Part shown: positions 45,128 to 55,700 of the stretch, piece by piece
How positions within the stretch are numbered: position 1 is the stretch's first letter
How the letters are laid out: the number at the start of each line of letters is the position of its first letter
Assembly (NCBI RefSeq): GCF_016864375.1
Contig: NZ_CP069357.1
Coordinates: 1-64,000 of the forward strand
DNA length: 64,000 nt
Source: Microvirga sp. VF16
GTDB lineage: Bacteria; Pseudomonadota; Alphaproteobacteria; Rhizobiales; Beijerinckiaceae
Reading direction: 5' to 3'
Notes under the pieces: model-generated
Databases searched by the model: none
Seen by the model: only the letters and a program-made list of their open reading frames with translations
Told to the model about the DNA's origin: nothing
Program-made: the position numbers and the translations under genes

Positions 45128-45186
45128 CGTCAATTGAGTTGACCGATATCGTCTAGTGAATGGATTGACACCGTCTATTGAGTGGA
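45106..45186. promoter_or_regulatory. four 22-bp-spaced direct repeats: presumed operator of the defence operon
   Basis: Copies of CGTC(T/A)A(T/G)TGA(A/G)T(G/T)GA start at 45106, 45128, 45150 and 45172, exactly 22 bp (two helical turns) apart. A perfect TTGACA lies at 45165-45170, and TTGACC...TATTCG (45196, 45218) could be the promoter of the next gene. The first copy overlaps the 5' end of the WYL gene, so the same protein could control both directions. Binding by the WYL protein is inferred. Confidence 0.7.
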
Positions 45187-45227
45187 TTAACCCTGTTGAC
45201 CCTCATTAGCAACACATTATTCGGTAT

Positions 45228-46331
45228 ATGGGCGAAGCTTCGTTAATTACCGCTGGATTGCTCGCTCGTGGTCTCTCCGACGTCCATGAGAGACTCCTCC
45301 ATCATGGCGATCTCGTCCGGCAGGATGCCCGCATGCCGCCCCGGATGCGCCGGGCACTGGCCCGCATATCCGCCCAAAGCCTCCGCGACGGCACCGACGA
45401 TCTCGGTGCCAGCATCCACACCGTCATGGAACTGGCCACCCGTCCCATGGGCGAATGGGGTCTTGCATCCTTCACCGGTGACTTCCCTTGGGCAAGCGTC
45501 ATCCTCGTCGATGGCGACCTGGGCCAGCCGACCCCCGAATGCTTCGAGCTGGCCGCGGGCGGTGGCGGCGAGACCGAGCTCCTCCAGGAGATCCACCATC
45601 AGCGGCTGCGGTCCGCTTCAGAGCGCTTCGGCGGCAAGCAGAAGGACAGGGCCTACCGGGAGATCCGCGGCCTCGTCGTCCGCCGCCCATGCCTCCCGAC
45701 CGAGGACCTGTTCTCCTTCGTGGGGGATTGGCTCACGGCCGCGCCGGACATCCAGTCCTTCTACCGTCCCCTGCCCTCCGGCGCCCTCCACGGCAAGACC
45801 CTGCGCCTCTGCGCCGGATGCGGCGCGCCCCTCTGGCCCGACAACGACACGATTTCCTTCCCCAAGGGGCGGTGCCGGATCCGCGATTGCCGCATGCGGC
45901 ACCCGGTCTGCGAGGTCGGGGAGGAGTTCACGGTAGACGACGTCAGGGAATGGCAGCTCGCGACCAACGCCGTCCTCGCGTATTGGACCGGGCCCGGACT
46001 GGCCGAGATCGAGGTCCATGACCGCCTCAAGGCGGCCGGGCGGACGGTCGACCTCTATCCCTACAGCGATGCGGCTGACGTCTCGGTCGACGGACGGGAG
46101 ATCGGCATCGACGTGAAGTCCTATGCCAGTGCCGCCCTGCTCGGGGCCCGGCTGGCACGCTCCGTCGGCCAGATCACCCTCTTCCGCCGCCGGATCCTCT
46201 GCGTTCCCGATGCGCGGGTCAGGCAGGACAAGGGGTACCTGACGACCCTCAAGGCGATCGCCTCCCAAGGCGAGGGCAAGTGTCTCGAGTTCATGACCGT
46301 AGGCACCCTCCTGAAGGAGCTGGCGGCATGA
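45228..46331 (+). CDS. PD-(D/E)xK endonuclease of the pPIWI-RE island type (domain Y + REase)
   Basis: 367 aa. An N-terminal ~190-residue helical region (probably the island's domain Y) is followed by a zinc-ribbon-like Cys cluster (CAGCGAPLW, then CRIRDCRMRHPVC). The C-terminal restriction-endonuclease fold has D284 (DVSVDG) and IGIDVKSY with D295-x-K297: the PD-(D/E)xK pattern. It would cleave DNA. First gene of the operon. No ribosome site is visible before ATG 45228, and the likely -10 is so close that a leaderless transcript is possible. The stop overlaps the next start (ATGA). Family assignment to the REase of pPIWI-RE islands rests on fold pattern and gene order. Confidence 0.78.
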   Translation: MGEASLITAGLLARGLSDVHERLLHHGDLVRQDARMPPRMRRALARISAQSLRDGTDDLGASIHTVMELATRPMGEWGLASFTGDFPWASVILVDGDLGQPTPECFELAAGGGGETELLQEIHHQRLRSASERFGGKQKDRAYREIRGLVVRRPCLPTEDLFSFVGDWLTAAPDIQSFYRPLPSGALHGKTLRLCAGCGAPLWPDNDTISFPKGRCRIRDCRMRHPVCEVGEEFTVDDVREWQLATNAVLAYWTGPGLAEIEVHDRLKAAGRTVDLYPYSDAADVSVDGREIGIDVKSYASAALLGARLARSVGQITLFRRRILCVPDARVRQDKGYLTTLKAIASQGEGKCLEFMTVGTLLKELAA

Positions 46332-49300
46332 GGGAGAAGCCTGCGGAATACAGGAAGGCCGTCGCCGTCCAATGGCTCTGCGCGGCCGCGGACAGGTTGC
46401 TGGGCGCAACCAGCCTTGCGGACATGCCGGCCCTCATGACGGGGTACGGCTCGATCCTCGACCATCCGAACTCATCCGCCTTCGCGCGGGCGGCCTTCTC
46501 GCTGCGCCAGATGGGCATGGTCGTCTCCTCGGATGCCAGCCTCAGGCAGGCCGTCTACGACATGCAGCAATGGGAGGCGGAAAGCGCGGAGGACGACGGC
46601 TTCATCGAACCGCCGTACGAGGTCGATCCTGAATCGCCTGGCATCCCCTTCTATCGTCGCGTCCCGGACAACGACCCCTCCATCGATGCGATGGTCGCCG
46701 CCCTCGTCGGCGGGCTGCCGTTGGCAGAGCACGGGCGGGCCATCGCCGATCCGAGCCGCGCCATGCACATCCTGAGCGAGCGCGGCTCCCATGCCCGCGC
46801 CGTGAAGGTCGACCTCGAGGATGTGGCCGACCTGCTCCCCGAGCCGCCTCAGCACGACGTGAACCGTCGCCCCCGTGGGCCGATCGACATTCCCCTTTCC
46901 GAGCTCAGGGCCATCGCCGCCGAGTTCGACAGGATCGATTCCGCGAATCCCGGAATGCCGGGCGGCGAGTGGCTGAAGCGCCTCGAGGACGATCTGGGGA
47001 ACCAGAAGGTCCATCTCCTAGCCCCGAAGTCCGACGGCTCGGGCCTCGAACCCGTCCAGGTTCTCCGGCTCGACGGGCTGAAGCACATGATCGGCCTGCC
47101 CGGGACGGGAAAGACCACGCTGATCAAGCTGGTGCTCGCGTGGCTCGACAGCCGCGAGTACAAGGTGGTCGTGCTCGTGCCATCCATCGAGAACGCCTTC
47201 AACACCTTGGCCGACCTCGATCGCTACGGGGTCAAGGCCGGGCTGCTGATGGGACAGTCTCCCGACACGCGCCTGCGCCATGCCGCGAAGCTCTCCGAGA
47301 GGATCGCATCCATCGACGAGGCGCGGGGTTTCGGACGGAGCGTCTTCGGCGCCGATCTCATGGGATTGAACTGCGCCCTCGGAGGATTCGAGGAGGAGAG
47401 CGACGAGGACGTGTTCCCGCATCTCGAGCCTCCGTGCAATGCCGTCTGGCAGAAGCGGGAGCTGAAGAAGGGCGGCGAGTCCGAGAAGGCGACCCAGCAT
47501 CTCTGCCCCGTCGGCGGATGGTGCGGCCGCCTGAAGGCCACCCGGGAGCTGACCCGGCGCAGGATCTGGCTCGGCCACGTGCTGTCGCTCGACACCCGCC
47601 TGCCCCTTCACTTCGTCGAGGATCACATCCGCTACATCGAGTCCGTCGCCATGACGTCCGACGTGGTCATCGTCGACGAGGTCGACGGCGTGCAGGCCGT
47701 GCTCGATCGCAAGGCCGTCTCGGTCGTCGACATCACGGGCAGCGGAAGCTCGTACGAGCTGAAGCTCATCGAGGATTTGATGATGCCAGCCGCGCAGGGG
47801 CGCAACGACGCCGTCGCCGCGAGCATCACGGACTACTCGAACAGGGCCAACAACTTCGTCGCCCTCAACCGGGCCCTTGTCGTGCAGCTCCAGGCGGACA
47901 GGCGCAGGGGCAAGGGCAACACCCATCTCGATGCCTACGACGACGCCTTCATCACGGGCAACAGGGTGGCGGGCGATCTCTTCGGGAAACCCGACCTGTC
48001 GAAGATGAATCCTCTGGAGCGGGCCGAGGAGGAGCAGAGGTTCCATGCGGTCTCGACCTTCTGGGACGCTTGCGTCCGCGAGGCCCTCTTCCGACGCACG
48101 GTGATCGACGACGACACCGTGCGCGAGTACGACCCGGTCAAGACCGGGGAGGCCATCGGACGTTCGCCCGCAGAGGTCGACGAGGCCTTCCGGGCGATCG
48201 TGGAGCACTTGCGCGACTGGCTCGCGGAACCCTCTCCGACGATCAAGGAAACCCACCTGTCGGCCACGCGCGAGGCCATGTTCGCGCTGATCGAGCCGCG
48301 CGACCTCGGGCCGGAGAAGACGACCGAGCTCTTCCGGTTCCTGGTTCACGTGACCACCGTCGTCATGCAGTTCCTCGCCATCGTGCCGGCCCAGCACGCG
48401 ATGGTGGCCGAGGGCATCCATACCTCGCCCCTGTTCCAGCAGGGCATCAGCGAGGACTTCGCCCGCCTCGTGCCGGAAGCCCTGATCGGGCGCCTCTCCG
48501 GCATCCGGTTCCGCTTCCAGACGGATGCCGGACGCACGAGCCTCGCGGTGAGCTACCTGACCTTCCGCGGCACCCCGCGGACGTTGCTCTACCGCCTGCA
48601 CGAGCTTCTCCGCCACGACGGCGTGGAGCGCGGCCCAAACGTCCTCCTGACGAGCGCGACCTCGTTCCTCGCCGAGAGTCCATCCTTCCACATCCCGGTC
48701 GGACCGCACTACGTCCTGCGCCGTGCGGGTGCCGAGGCGGCGTGGCGAGACAGCGTGTTCCTCTTCCAGCCCATCCCCGATCCCGAGGATCCGCGCCGCA
48801 AGCTCCGCTTCTCGGGAGCGCCCCTGTCGCAGCGGGGCAGGATTCTCGAGAAGATGGTCGAGCACTTTTTCATGGGCGACGACCCGCGCGTGCTCGCGCT
48901 GACCCGGGACTTCGACCCCGGCCGCAAGGTCGCTCTGGTCGTGAACGGGTACGAGCAGGTCAAGCTGGTCAAGCGGCACGTCGCCCGCATCAGGGAAGGT
49001 CTCGCGCGCCGGGTGATCGGCGTGGTGGACGAGATCCCGGCGGACCATGACGGGGACTACGTCACCACGGCCCAGGTCGAATCCATCGGCACCCGCGACG
49101 ACTGGGACGTCATCGTCTTCCCGATGAAGGCCCTCGCCCGAGGCGTGAACATCGTCTTCGGTGGCGAGGCGCATGCAGGCACGCCGCTGTTCAACAAGGC
49201 AGCGATCTCGACCGTCGTCTTCCTGACCCGCCCGCATCCGGCCGCCGAGAGCTACGACTTCGTGGCGGGCCTCGCCGGCCGGGATAGCATGGAATTCGAC

Positions 49301-49744
49301 CTCCGCGAGTTCCCTGCGGGCATGGGCGTCCGGGACATCGCGCAGGCATGGCGGCGCGAGCGCCAGTCCTCCCTCGAGCGCGTGCGTCGGCTGATGCGCC
49401 ATTCGGTGCAGGCCAGCCTGCTTGGAGACCTCCTCGAGCCGTTCGTCGCCGACATCATGATCGACATCCTGCAAACCATCGGCCGCGCCATGCGCAACGG
49501 CTGCAAGGCCAGGGCGATCTTCGTCGACGGTGCCTGGGCCAACATCGCGGCCGCGACTGGCGGCGCCGAGGCCGACAAGCCCCAGACGAGCTTCATCGTG
49601 ATGATGCGGGACATCCTGCGAAAGCGGGTCTCCGATCCCGACCCGGTCATCCGCGAGGTCTACGGCGCACTCTATTCACCCTTCTACGGTCCCTTGAGCC
49701 GTGTGGAAGGCATCAGGTTCTACGACGCGAGGCAAGATGACTGA
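46328..49744 (+). CDS. DinG/XPD-like Fe-S helicase of the pPIWI-RE island (domain Z at N-terminus)
   Basis: 1138 aa. An N-terminal ~230 residues of unrecognised helical sequence (likely island domain Z) precede Walker A GLPGTGKTT (~256). Four Cys at ~349, 370, 393 and 399 (NCALGG, PPCNAV, LCPVGGWC) lie between Walker A and B, the position of the Fe-S cluster in XPD/DinG helicases. Walker B is VVIVDEVDG (~448), and the C-terminal lobe ends with QTIGRAMRNG (motif VI, ~1048). Expected 5'-3' helicase that unwinds DNA or DNA-RNA hybrids for the PIWI-RE protein. ATG 46328 overlaps the upstream stop; the 3' end overlaps the next gene by 8 bp. Confidence 0.82.
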   Translation: MREKPAEYRKAVAVQWLCAAADRLLGATSLADMPALMTGYGSILDHPNSSAFARAAFSLRQMGMVVSSDASLRQAVYDMQQWEAESAEDDGFIEPPYEVDPESPGIPFYRRVPDNDPSIDAMVAALVGGLPLAEHGRAIADPSRAMHILSERGSHARAVKVDLEDVADLLPEPPQHDVNRRPRGPIDIPLSELRAIAAEFDRIDSANPGMPGGEWLKRLEDDLGNQKVHLLAPKSDGSGLEPVQVLRLDGLKHMIGLPGTGKTTLIKLVLAWLDSREYKVVVLVPSIENAFNTLADLDRYGVKAGLLMGQSPDTRLRHAAKLSERIASIDEARGFGRSVFGADLMGLNCALGGFEEESDEDVFPHLEPPCNAVWQKRELKKGGESEKATQHLCPVGGWCGRLKATRELTRRRIWLGHVLSLDTRLPLHFVEDHIRYIESVAMTSDVVIVDEVDGVQAVLDRKAVSVVDITGSGSSYELKLIEDLMMPAAQGRNDAVAASITDYSNRANNFVALNRALVVQLQADRRRGKGNTHLDAYDDAFITGNRVAGDLFGKPDLSKMNPLERAEEEQRFHAVSTFWDACVREALFRRTVIDDDTVREYDPVKTGEAIGRSPAEVDEAFRAIVEHLRDWLAEPSPTIKETHLSATREAMFALIEPRDLGPEKTTELFRFLVHVTTVVMQFLAIVPAQHAMVAEGIHTSPLFQQGISEDFARLVPEALIGRLSGIRFRFQTDAGRTSLAVSYLTFRGTPRTLLYRLHELLRHDGVERGPNVLLTSATSFLAESPSFHIPVGPHYVLRRAGAEAAWRDSVFLFQPIPDPEDPRRKLRFSGAPLSQRGRILEKMVEHFFMGDDPRVLALTRDFDPGRKVALVVNGYEQVKLVKRHVARIREGLARRVIGVVDEIPADHDGDYVTTAQVESIGTRDDWDVIVFPMKALARGVNIVFGGEAHAGTPLFNKAAISTVVFLTRPHPAAESYDFVAGLAGRDSMEFDLREFPAGMGVRDIAQAWRRERQSSLERVRRLMRHSVQASLLGDLLEPFVADIMIDILQTIGRAMRNGCKARAIFVDGAWANIAAATGGAEADKPQTSFIVMMRDILRKRVSDPDPVIREVYGALYSPFYGPLSRVEGIRFYDARQDD

Positions 49745-52700
49745 CGCACCGACCTATCTCCTGCCCCTGACGGGGAAGACCCGGGCCAAGACGGAGAACG
49801 TGGCGATGGCGTTCCGGCCGCGCGGCGCATCCGAGGAGGTGCAGAGCCTGCGGATCGGCTGGAGCGGGCAGGCAGAGGACCTGTTCCGGGTCATCGTCTC
49901 GTCGGCCAAGGCCTCGAAGAAGCCGGAGGCGGGTGCCCTTCCCTATGCCTCGCTGCGCGCCGCCATCGCCGCTGCCGTGCCCGGCGCCGTCCTCGTGTCA
50001 TCCGACCTCGGCCGGATCGGGCGCAAGCGGGACTCGGAAGGGACCGCCTACTTCATCGACGTGCTCGATGACGGGACGGACAACGCCATCAAGGCCGCGA
50101 CCCGCGCGACGAAGCTGTGGGTCGACCGTGTGCTCGCACCATGGAGCGAGAACGTCGGGGTCAGCGAGGTCCTGCTCGACGACGTCCGCGACCTTGCTGA
50201 TGAGGGCAACCTGTTCGATCACGAGCGGCGCACCTTCGACGTGGGCGCAGCCATCGGAGGCGACGGCGGGGCCTTCGCGCGGACCCGCGATGCCATCCAT
50301 GCCCTCCTGGCGCGCAGGCTCACGGGCGTGGAGCTGTTCGACGGGCTCGGTCCCGTGAAGCGCGTCATCCGGTCGGCGCCGCGCTCGAACGAGATCTCCT
50401 TCGAGGCATGGCCCCAGACCAGCGGAGAGGACCATTGGTCGATGGTCGCCACGTTCTCGGTCGAGACCGTACCGGGGTCCGACAATCCCATCGTCAGGGT
50501 CGACGCCACCCGCAGGCGATGGTGCCGGGAGGTTCCGGCCGCATCGGACCTGCGTCGTCAGACCCGCGTCGGCGGCATCATCATGGCCAGGGAGAAGGAC
50601 GTGTCCGTCCGCTTCGACTGCGGCCTGCGCCGAGGCGAGATCGTCGAGCCCGTCGATCCAGCCTTCGTGATGGAGGCCTTCGGGGCCAGACTCGATCTCA
50701 GCGCCGGGTTCGGCGAGCTGGTGGCGAAAGGGCCGCAGCGCACCGCCTTCGTGGGCATTCCCTACCACAACGGCTACTCACTCGAGACCTCGGTCGGGTC
50801 GGGTGTCACGGAGCGTGACCTGCTCGACCTGTTCGATGCCGTCCAGAAAAGGGTGTCGGATGTCCTCCAGCCGATTCCGGTGTCGCAGAACGACGCCATC
50901 ATCAAGCGGGCCGAGGATCAGCACGTCGCCCTGAAGCTCCAGTCCGTCCTCGGATGGGTGGCCACCTCGCACGGCTTGAATGAGCTCGACGACAGCTCCC
51001 TCGCGGAGGCGTGGGCCATGCTGGTCGACGGCGAACCGCCCGCGACGCTCGATGCCACCGGGGTGAGCAAGGCGCTTTCCACCCTCCAGGAATTGCAGGC
51101 GACCAACCGGGACCGCATCCGGAGGACGTTCGGCAACGACAAGCCCACCGTGGTGGTCGTCGCCCCGTCACATAGCGAGCGCACCGTGCTGGAGCGCATC
51201 ATCGGGGCCCTGTTCGGGAAGTCCGTGGACGTGCTGTCCCATGCCCTGCCCAATGGCGTCCATGGCGCGCAGAAGCGGCTACCCGCGAGCGACGGCACCA
51301 ACGCCGAGCGGTATGCCGCCAGGATCGAGGCCTGGAAGCCGCTCGCCGACGTGCTCTCGGAAAGGGACGGGTGCCATGTCCTCGTCCAGGCCACCGATTG
51401 GTACACCGTGCCGGCCACGGAAGGCGATCCCGGCGGGAAGCGACCCGACGACCGCGTGAACAAGCCTGCCGGACGCATTGCCCTTGCCCGCGGCGCGAAC
51501 GCGAACGTCCAGTACCTCCGCCCGCCCGAGCCGTCGGCCCGGCGCTTCCAGGACTATCTCTTCCGCGTGCAGGCCGCCCTGCTCGACCTCCTGTTCGGGC
51601 ATGCCGGGCTCGTTTCCGAGATCCAGACCCCGGTCGCATCCGCATTCCCGAAAGCCGACACCAGGCCCAAGTCGATCATCGGCATCTCGGTCATCAGCAA
51701 GTCCCGGAGCAGGGCGGGCACGAAGTCGAGCCAGATCCTGATGGCGACCAGCGTCGATGTCGCCACGGGCCGCACGACCGCGATCCTCGGGCGGCGGATG
51801 AACGGCGTCGCCCAGTGGACGGAGGAGAGGCCCCTCTTCGAGGCGCTCCGCGAGGCCGCCGCCTGGGTCACGCCCAATCTGGGCGACAACGAGGATGCCC
51901 GCAGGGACACCTACCAGCGGTTCGTGAACCACGTCATCGGCGGGGCGTGCGAACGGGGCCAGCGCCCGCTCGTCCTGTTCGACGCGACCTCGGCAAGCGG
52001 CTTGTGGCCGGCCCTGAGGGACAAGGACATCGGACGCAGCTTCGACCTCCTCGGCCAATCCCTGGATCCTGCCTCGGACTGGATGGGTGCCCGCCTCGTC
52101 AGGATCCGAACCGACGTGGCTCCGCGGGTGATCGTCAGGAAGGTCCGCAAGCTCGCACGTCTCGATGCCGACAGCGGACGGACGCTCGAGGAGGTCGTGC
52201 GCTATGCCCCGACCACCATCGTGTCGACGTTCCGGATGGGCGGGGTGCCCTCTCCCTTCTACCTCTCGATGGGGACGAACGACGGCAAGCAGAAGATCGC
52301 CAAGGGGCTGAGCGTCTACCGGGATCTCGCCTATCCCTACAAGCTTCCCTCGAAGGCCGAGGTGCCTGCGGCACTCAAGGGAAAGGAAGGACTCCATATC
52401 GAGCAGGTCCGCTCGCTCAAGGAGGAGTTCTACAAGATCGCCGGCTCCATCGACATCGTGGTCATGCACTGCCCCGGCACGGACGATCCCGACGCGATCG
52501 CCTCGCTCGTGACCAAGCTGCGGAGCGGATACGGCCATACCGCGTCCTCGACTTCCCTCCCCGCTCCGCTCTTCTTCGAGACGAAGCTCAGGGATTACGT
52601 CCCGTCGTTCGTCCTCGACGAGGACGATCCCGAGCCGGACGATGCCGAGGCCGTGCCGTCGCTGCCCGATCAGTCCGAAGGGGAGGCCGAGAAGGCCCTC

Positions 52701-55700
52701 CCGGCCTCTTCGACTGAGGATGGCTCCGCCGTCCTTCCCGCCGTCATCTTCCAACATGCCAACCGAGCTATGACCGCATCCTTCGTGCTCCCGCCCACGC
52801 CACCGACCTCGATCACCACCCAGGGCTTGTCGAACCGCGCGGAGGGCCCCCTGAGCGAGAGGCTCCAGCGCTTCGTCGAGCGCTATCCCGAACGGGAGGA
52901 GATGGTCCGTCGGTTCTATGTCGACGTCGTGCCTGATTTCGTCACGCCGGAATGGGTCAAGCAGCACATCACCGTGAGTCCGGCCTTCCTGCGCAAGCTG
53001 GATCCCCTGTGGCGGGAGGTGATCATCACCGCCCCGTTCTATCTCTGGCCCAAGGATCGGCCGCCGACCGAGGAGGAGTTCTACGTCGTCGTCTCCGATC
53101 TCTTCCGGATCGTGCCCGGCATCGGTGCCCTGTACAGGAAGTCCCGCAAGGCCAAGCCCAAGCTGGGCGTCCGCGGGATCTTCCACCGCTGGTACGATGC
53201 GGTCGATGCGATGACCCGCCAGAAGAAGGGCCCCTACAGGACGATGCAGGCACCCGTCGGCCCCCTCGAGACCATCAAGGCACTGGCCAAGATGGAGAAG
53301 TGGGACGAACTGCGGTCCTTCATCCTGATCGAGGCCATCCATGGCGGGCATGCCAACCGCGAATTCATCGAAGCCGTGGTGAAGGTCGGTCAGCCCGTTG
53401 CCGACCTGCTTCCGTACATCTTGAGGCTGATCGCGTTCGAACAGGACACCGGTGCTGCCGAGCATAGCGGGCAATTCACCCGGGTCGGGCCCGATGGCGA
53501 GGTGATGGAAGGCGAACCGTCCAGTGGCGAACTGTCGGCCGAGGAAGGGAATCCCGAAAGGAGAGAGCCGGCCAACTGGTTCGAAGGCATCGATGAGGAA
53601 GCCCTCGAAGGCGATGCCGCGCCCACCATCGTCATCCCGGCTTTCCTCGACCGCATCTGGCTCAAGGACAAGATCAGCCTCTCGGGAGCAGTCAAGAGCC
53701 AGCTCCACCAAGGTCGCGACAGGATCAACCGTCACGCCCGGAACGGCAAGTTCTGGCCGCAAGCCAAGCCGGAGGGGGATGCCATCATCGACCTCCTCCT
53801 CAAGGGGTTCGAGCTTCCCTTCCTCCATGCGGCCGTTGCCCAACTCGTCGTGTCGAAGGACGGAACCAATCCCCGCGACCGGAGCATCTTCCGTCCATTC
53901 TACCGGAAGGTGGACGGGGTTCTCAGGGGCATGGTCGACACGATCAGGAAACGGGCGGGTACCGACGACGTCGGCGCCCTGACCGACCTGCATGTGCTCG
54001 AGTGTCTTCTGATCGACAAGCAGACCGATCTCGCACGGGACTTCTGTGTCCTGCGCGGCTCCGAACTGCTCGACGAGAACCTGCTCCCGGCCATCGCGGA
54101 CGAACCCGGCTTCGCGGACGTGGCTGACTTCCTGAGGAGCCGCCGCGCGCACAAGGCCTGGCGGGCGCAGGACGACGACCCGCTGATCAATGAACTCGCC
54201 GAGTCTGCGGCGGAGGAACTGGTGCAGACCGCGCGTCGGGACTCGATCAGGGAGCCGGACGTGGCCCGTCAGGATGCCCCTGCCGACGAGGCAGAGCAGC
54301 CCGGCGACCTTACCGCAAACGACCTTCCTTCAATCGATGAGGTGCTTCCCATGGTGACCGAAGACCATCCCTCGATGACCACCGGGAAGACGGACGCGGG
54401 GCGACAGGTCTCGCACTTGATCTCCGGCGGGATGGAAGGGGCGGTCGCTGCCTACAGGCAGGCCTTCGGTGATCTGGGCGAACTCGTCCGGCTGCATGCC
54501 GATGCCGAACCATCCCCTGTCATCGTGGACAGGCTGAGGGAGATCCTCACGAACGTCTCGGCATCGATCGTTGCCTACGAGGCGGCACGCCCACGCCGGG
54601 TCGATGCCGGGCCCTACCGCGAACGTGCCCTCGAGGCACGCGGCAGCATCGTCGGGCTCGTCGAGTACATCGGACTCGAGCGCACCGTTCCCGAAGTTCC
54701 GTCACCGACGGACCTCTCCCAGGAAGGCATCGGCCTGATCGAGGTGAGCCTCGGCAAGACCGAGTCCGCCCTGTCCGACACCGTGGCCGACCGTGAAAGG
54801 ATCGACGGGATCGAGGAGCGGCTCGCCAGCGCAAAGCTGCTCCAGAAGGCACAGCTCAATCAGGAGCTCGAGAGGGAGTCACAGACGCTGCTCGGGCACA
54901 TCGAGACCGCCTGCGAAGGCTTCGACGAGGTGACCGCCCTTCTGGCCGCCGAGGTGGTGCCTGACGTGCCCGAGGAGGCTATTCCGGACGCGGTCCAGGC
55001 CGATGCGGGTGAGCAGCAGGAAGAGGACCATGAGGAGGCCTACTGGGCTGCCCGTTCCACCGAGGAGGTCGCACCTCAGGTCGTCGAGCCCACGCTCGAA
55101 GCCGAGCCTAAGGCCGGAACCGAAGAGGCTGCAACCTCACCCCGGGAGGAGATCGACGCCGAGCCGGCGCAGGTGGAAGTGCCGATGGTCGTCGAGGTGG
55201 AAGCGGCAGAGATGCCCGCCGTGATCATCTCCGACGAGGATGAGCTCACGATCGACGAGGACGACCTGCGCGTCCTGTCCGATGCCTCTGATGACGATGA
55301 GCCGGAAGCGGAGGCCGAGCCGGAAACCGTCGAGGAGGATCCCGAGGTCGCGCGGATCAACGCGAAGCTTTGGGAATTCGTCTCCTCCCATGATCTCGGG
55401 TTGGCCTACCACCTCGTGACGGCGGCCCGCGGACTGCACAAGATCGCATCGTTCGACATGACGCCGGAGGAACTGCGCTTCGCCGCCATGGCGGGGCACG
55501 TCAACCATGCCAGCCTCCATGCGACCCCGATGGTGGTGCAGGATGCCGTGGTCAAGGCGCTCGCCACCATCGAGGCGATGCCGTCGACCGACGAGACCGC
55601 AGGCGCCCTGCGCCGGATGCTCATGTATCCGTCCGCGGTGGAGCTGACCCTGTTCCATTCCGATGCGGGTGCCGGCGAGGTGCTCCGTTCCCTGAACGGC

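Noticed and set aside
45106..45186. CRISPR-like array
   Set aside because: Only four imperfect 15-bp repeats with 7-bp gaps and no cas genes; the spacing fits an operator array.
49737..52700. Classical long or short prokaryotic Argonaute
   Set aside because: No PAZ-like region or canonical DEDX pattern is evident, and the helicase and REase neighbours fit the PIWI-RE branch better.
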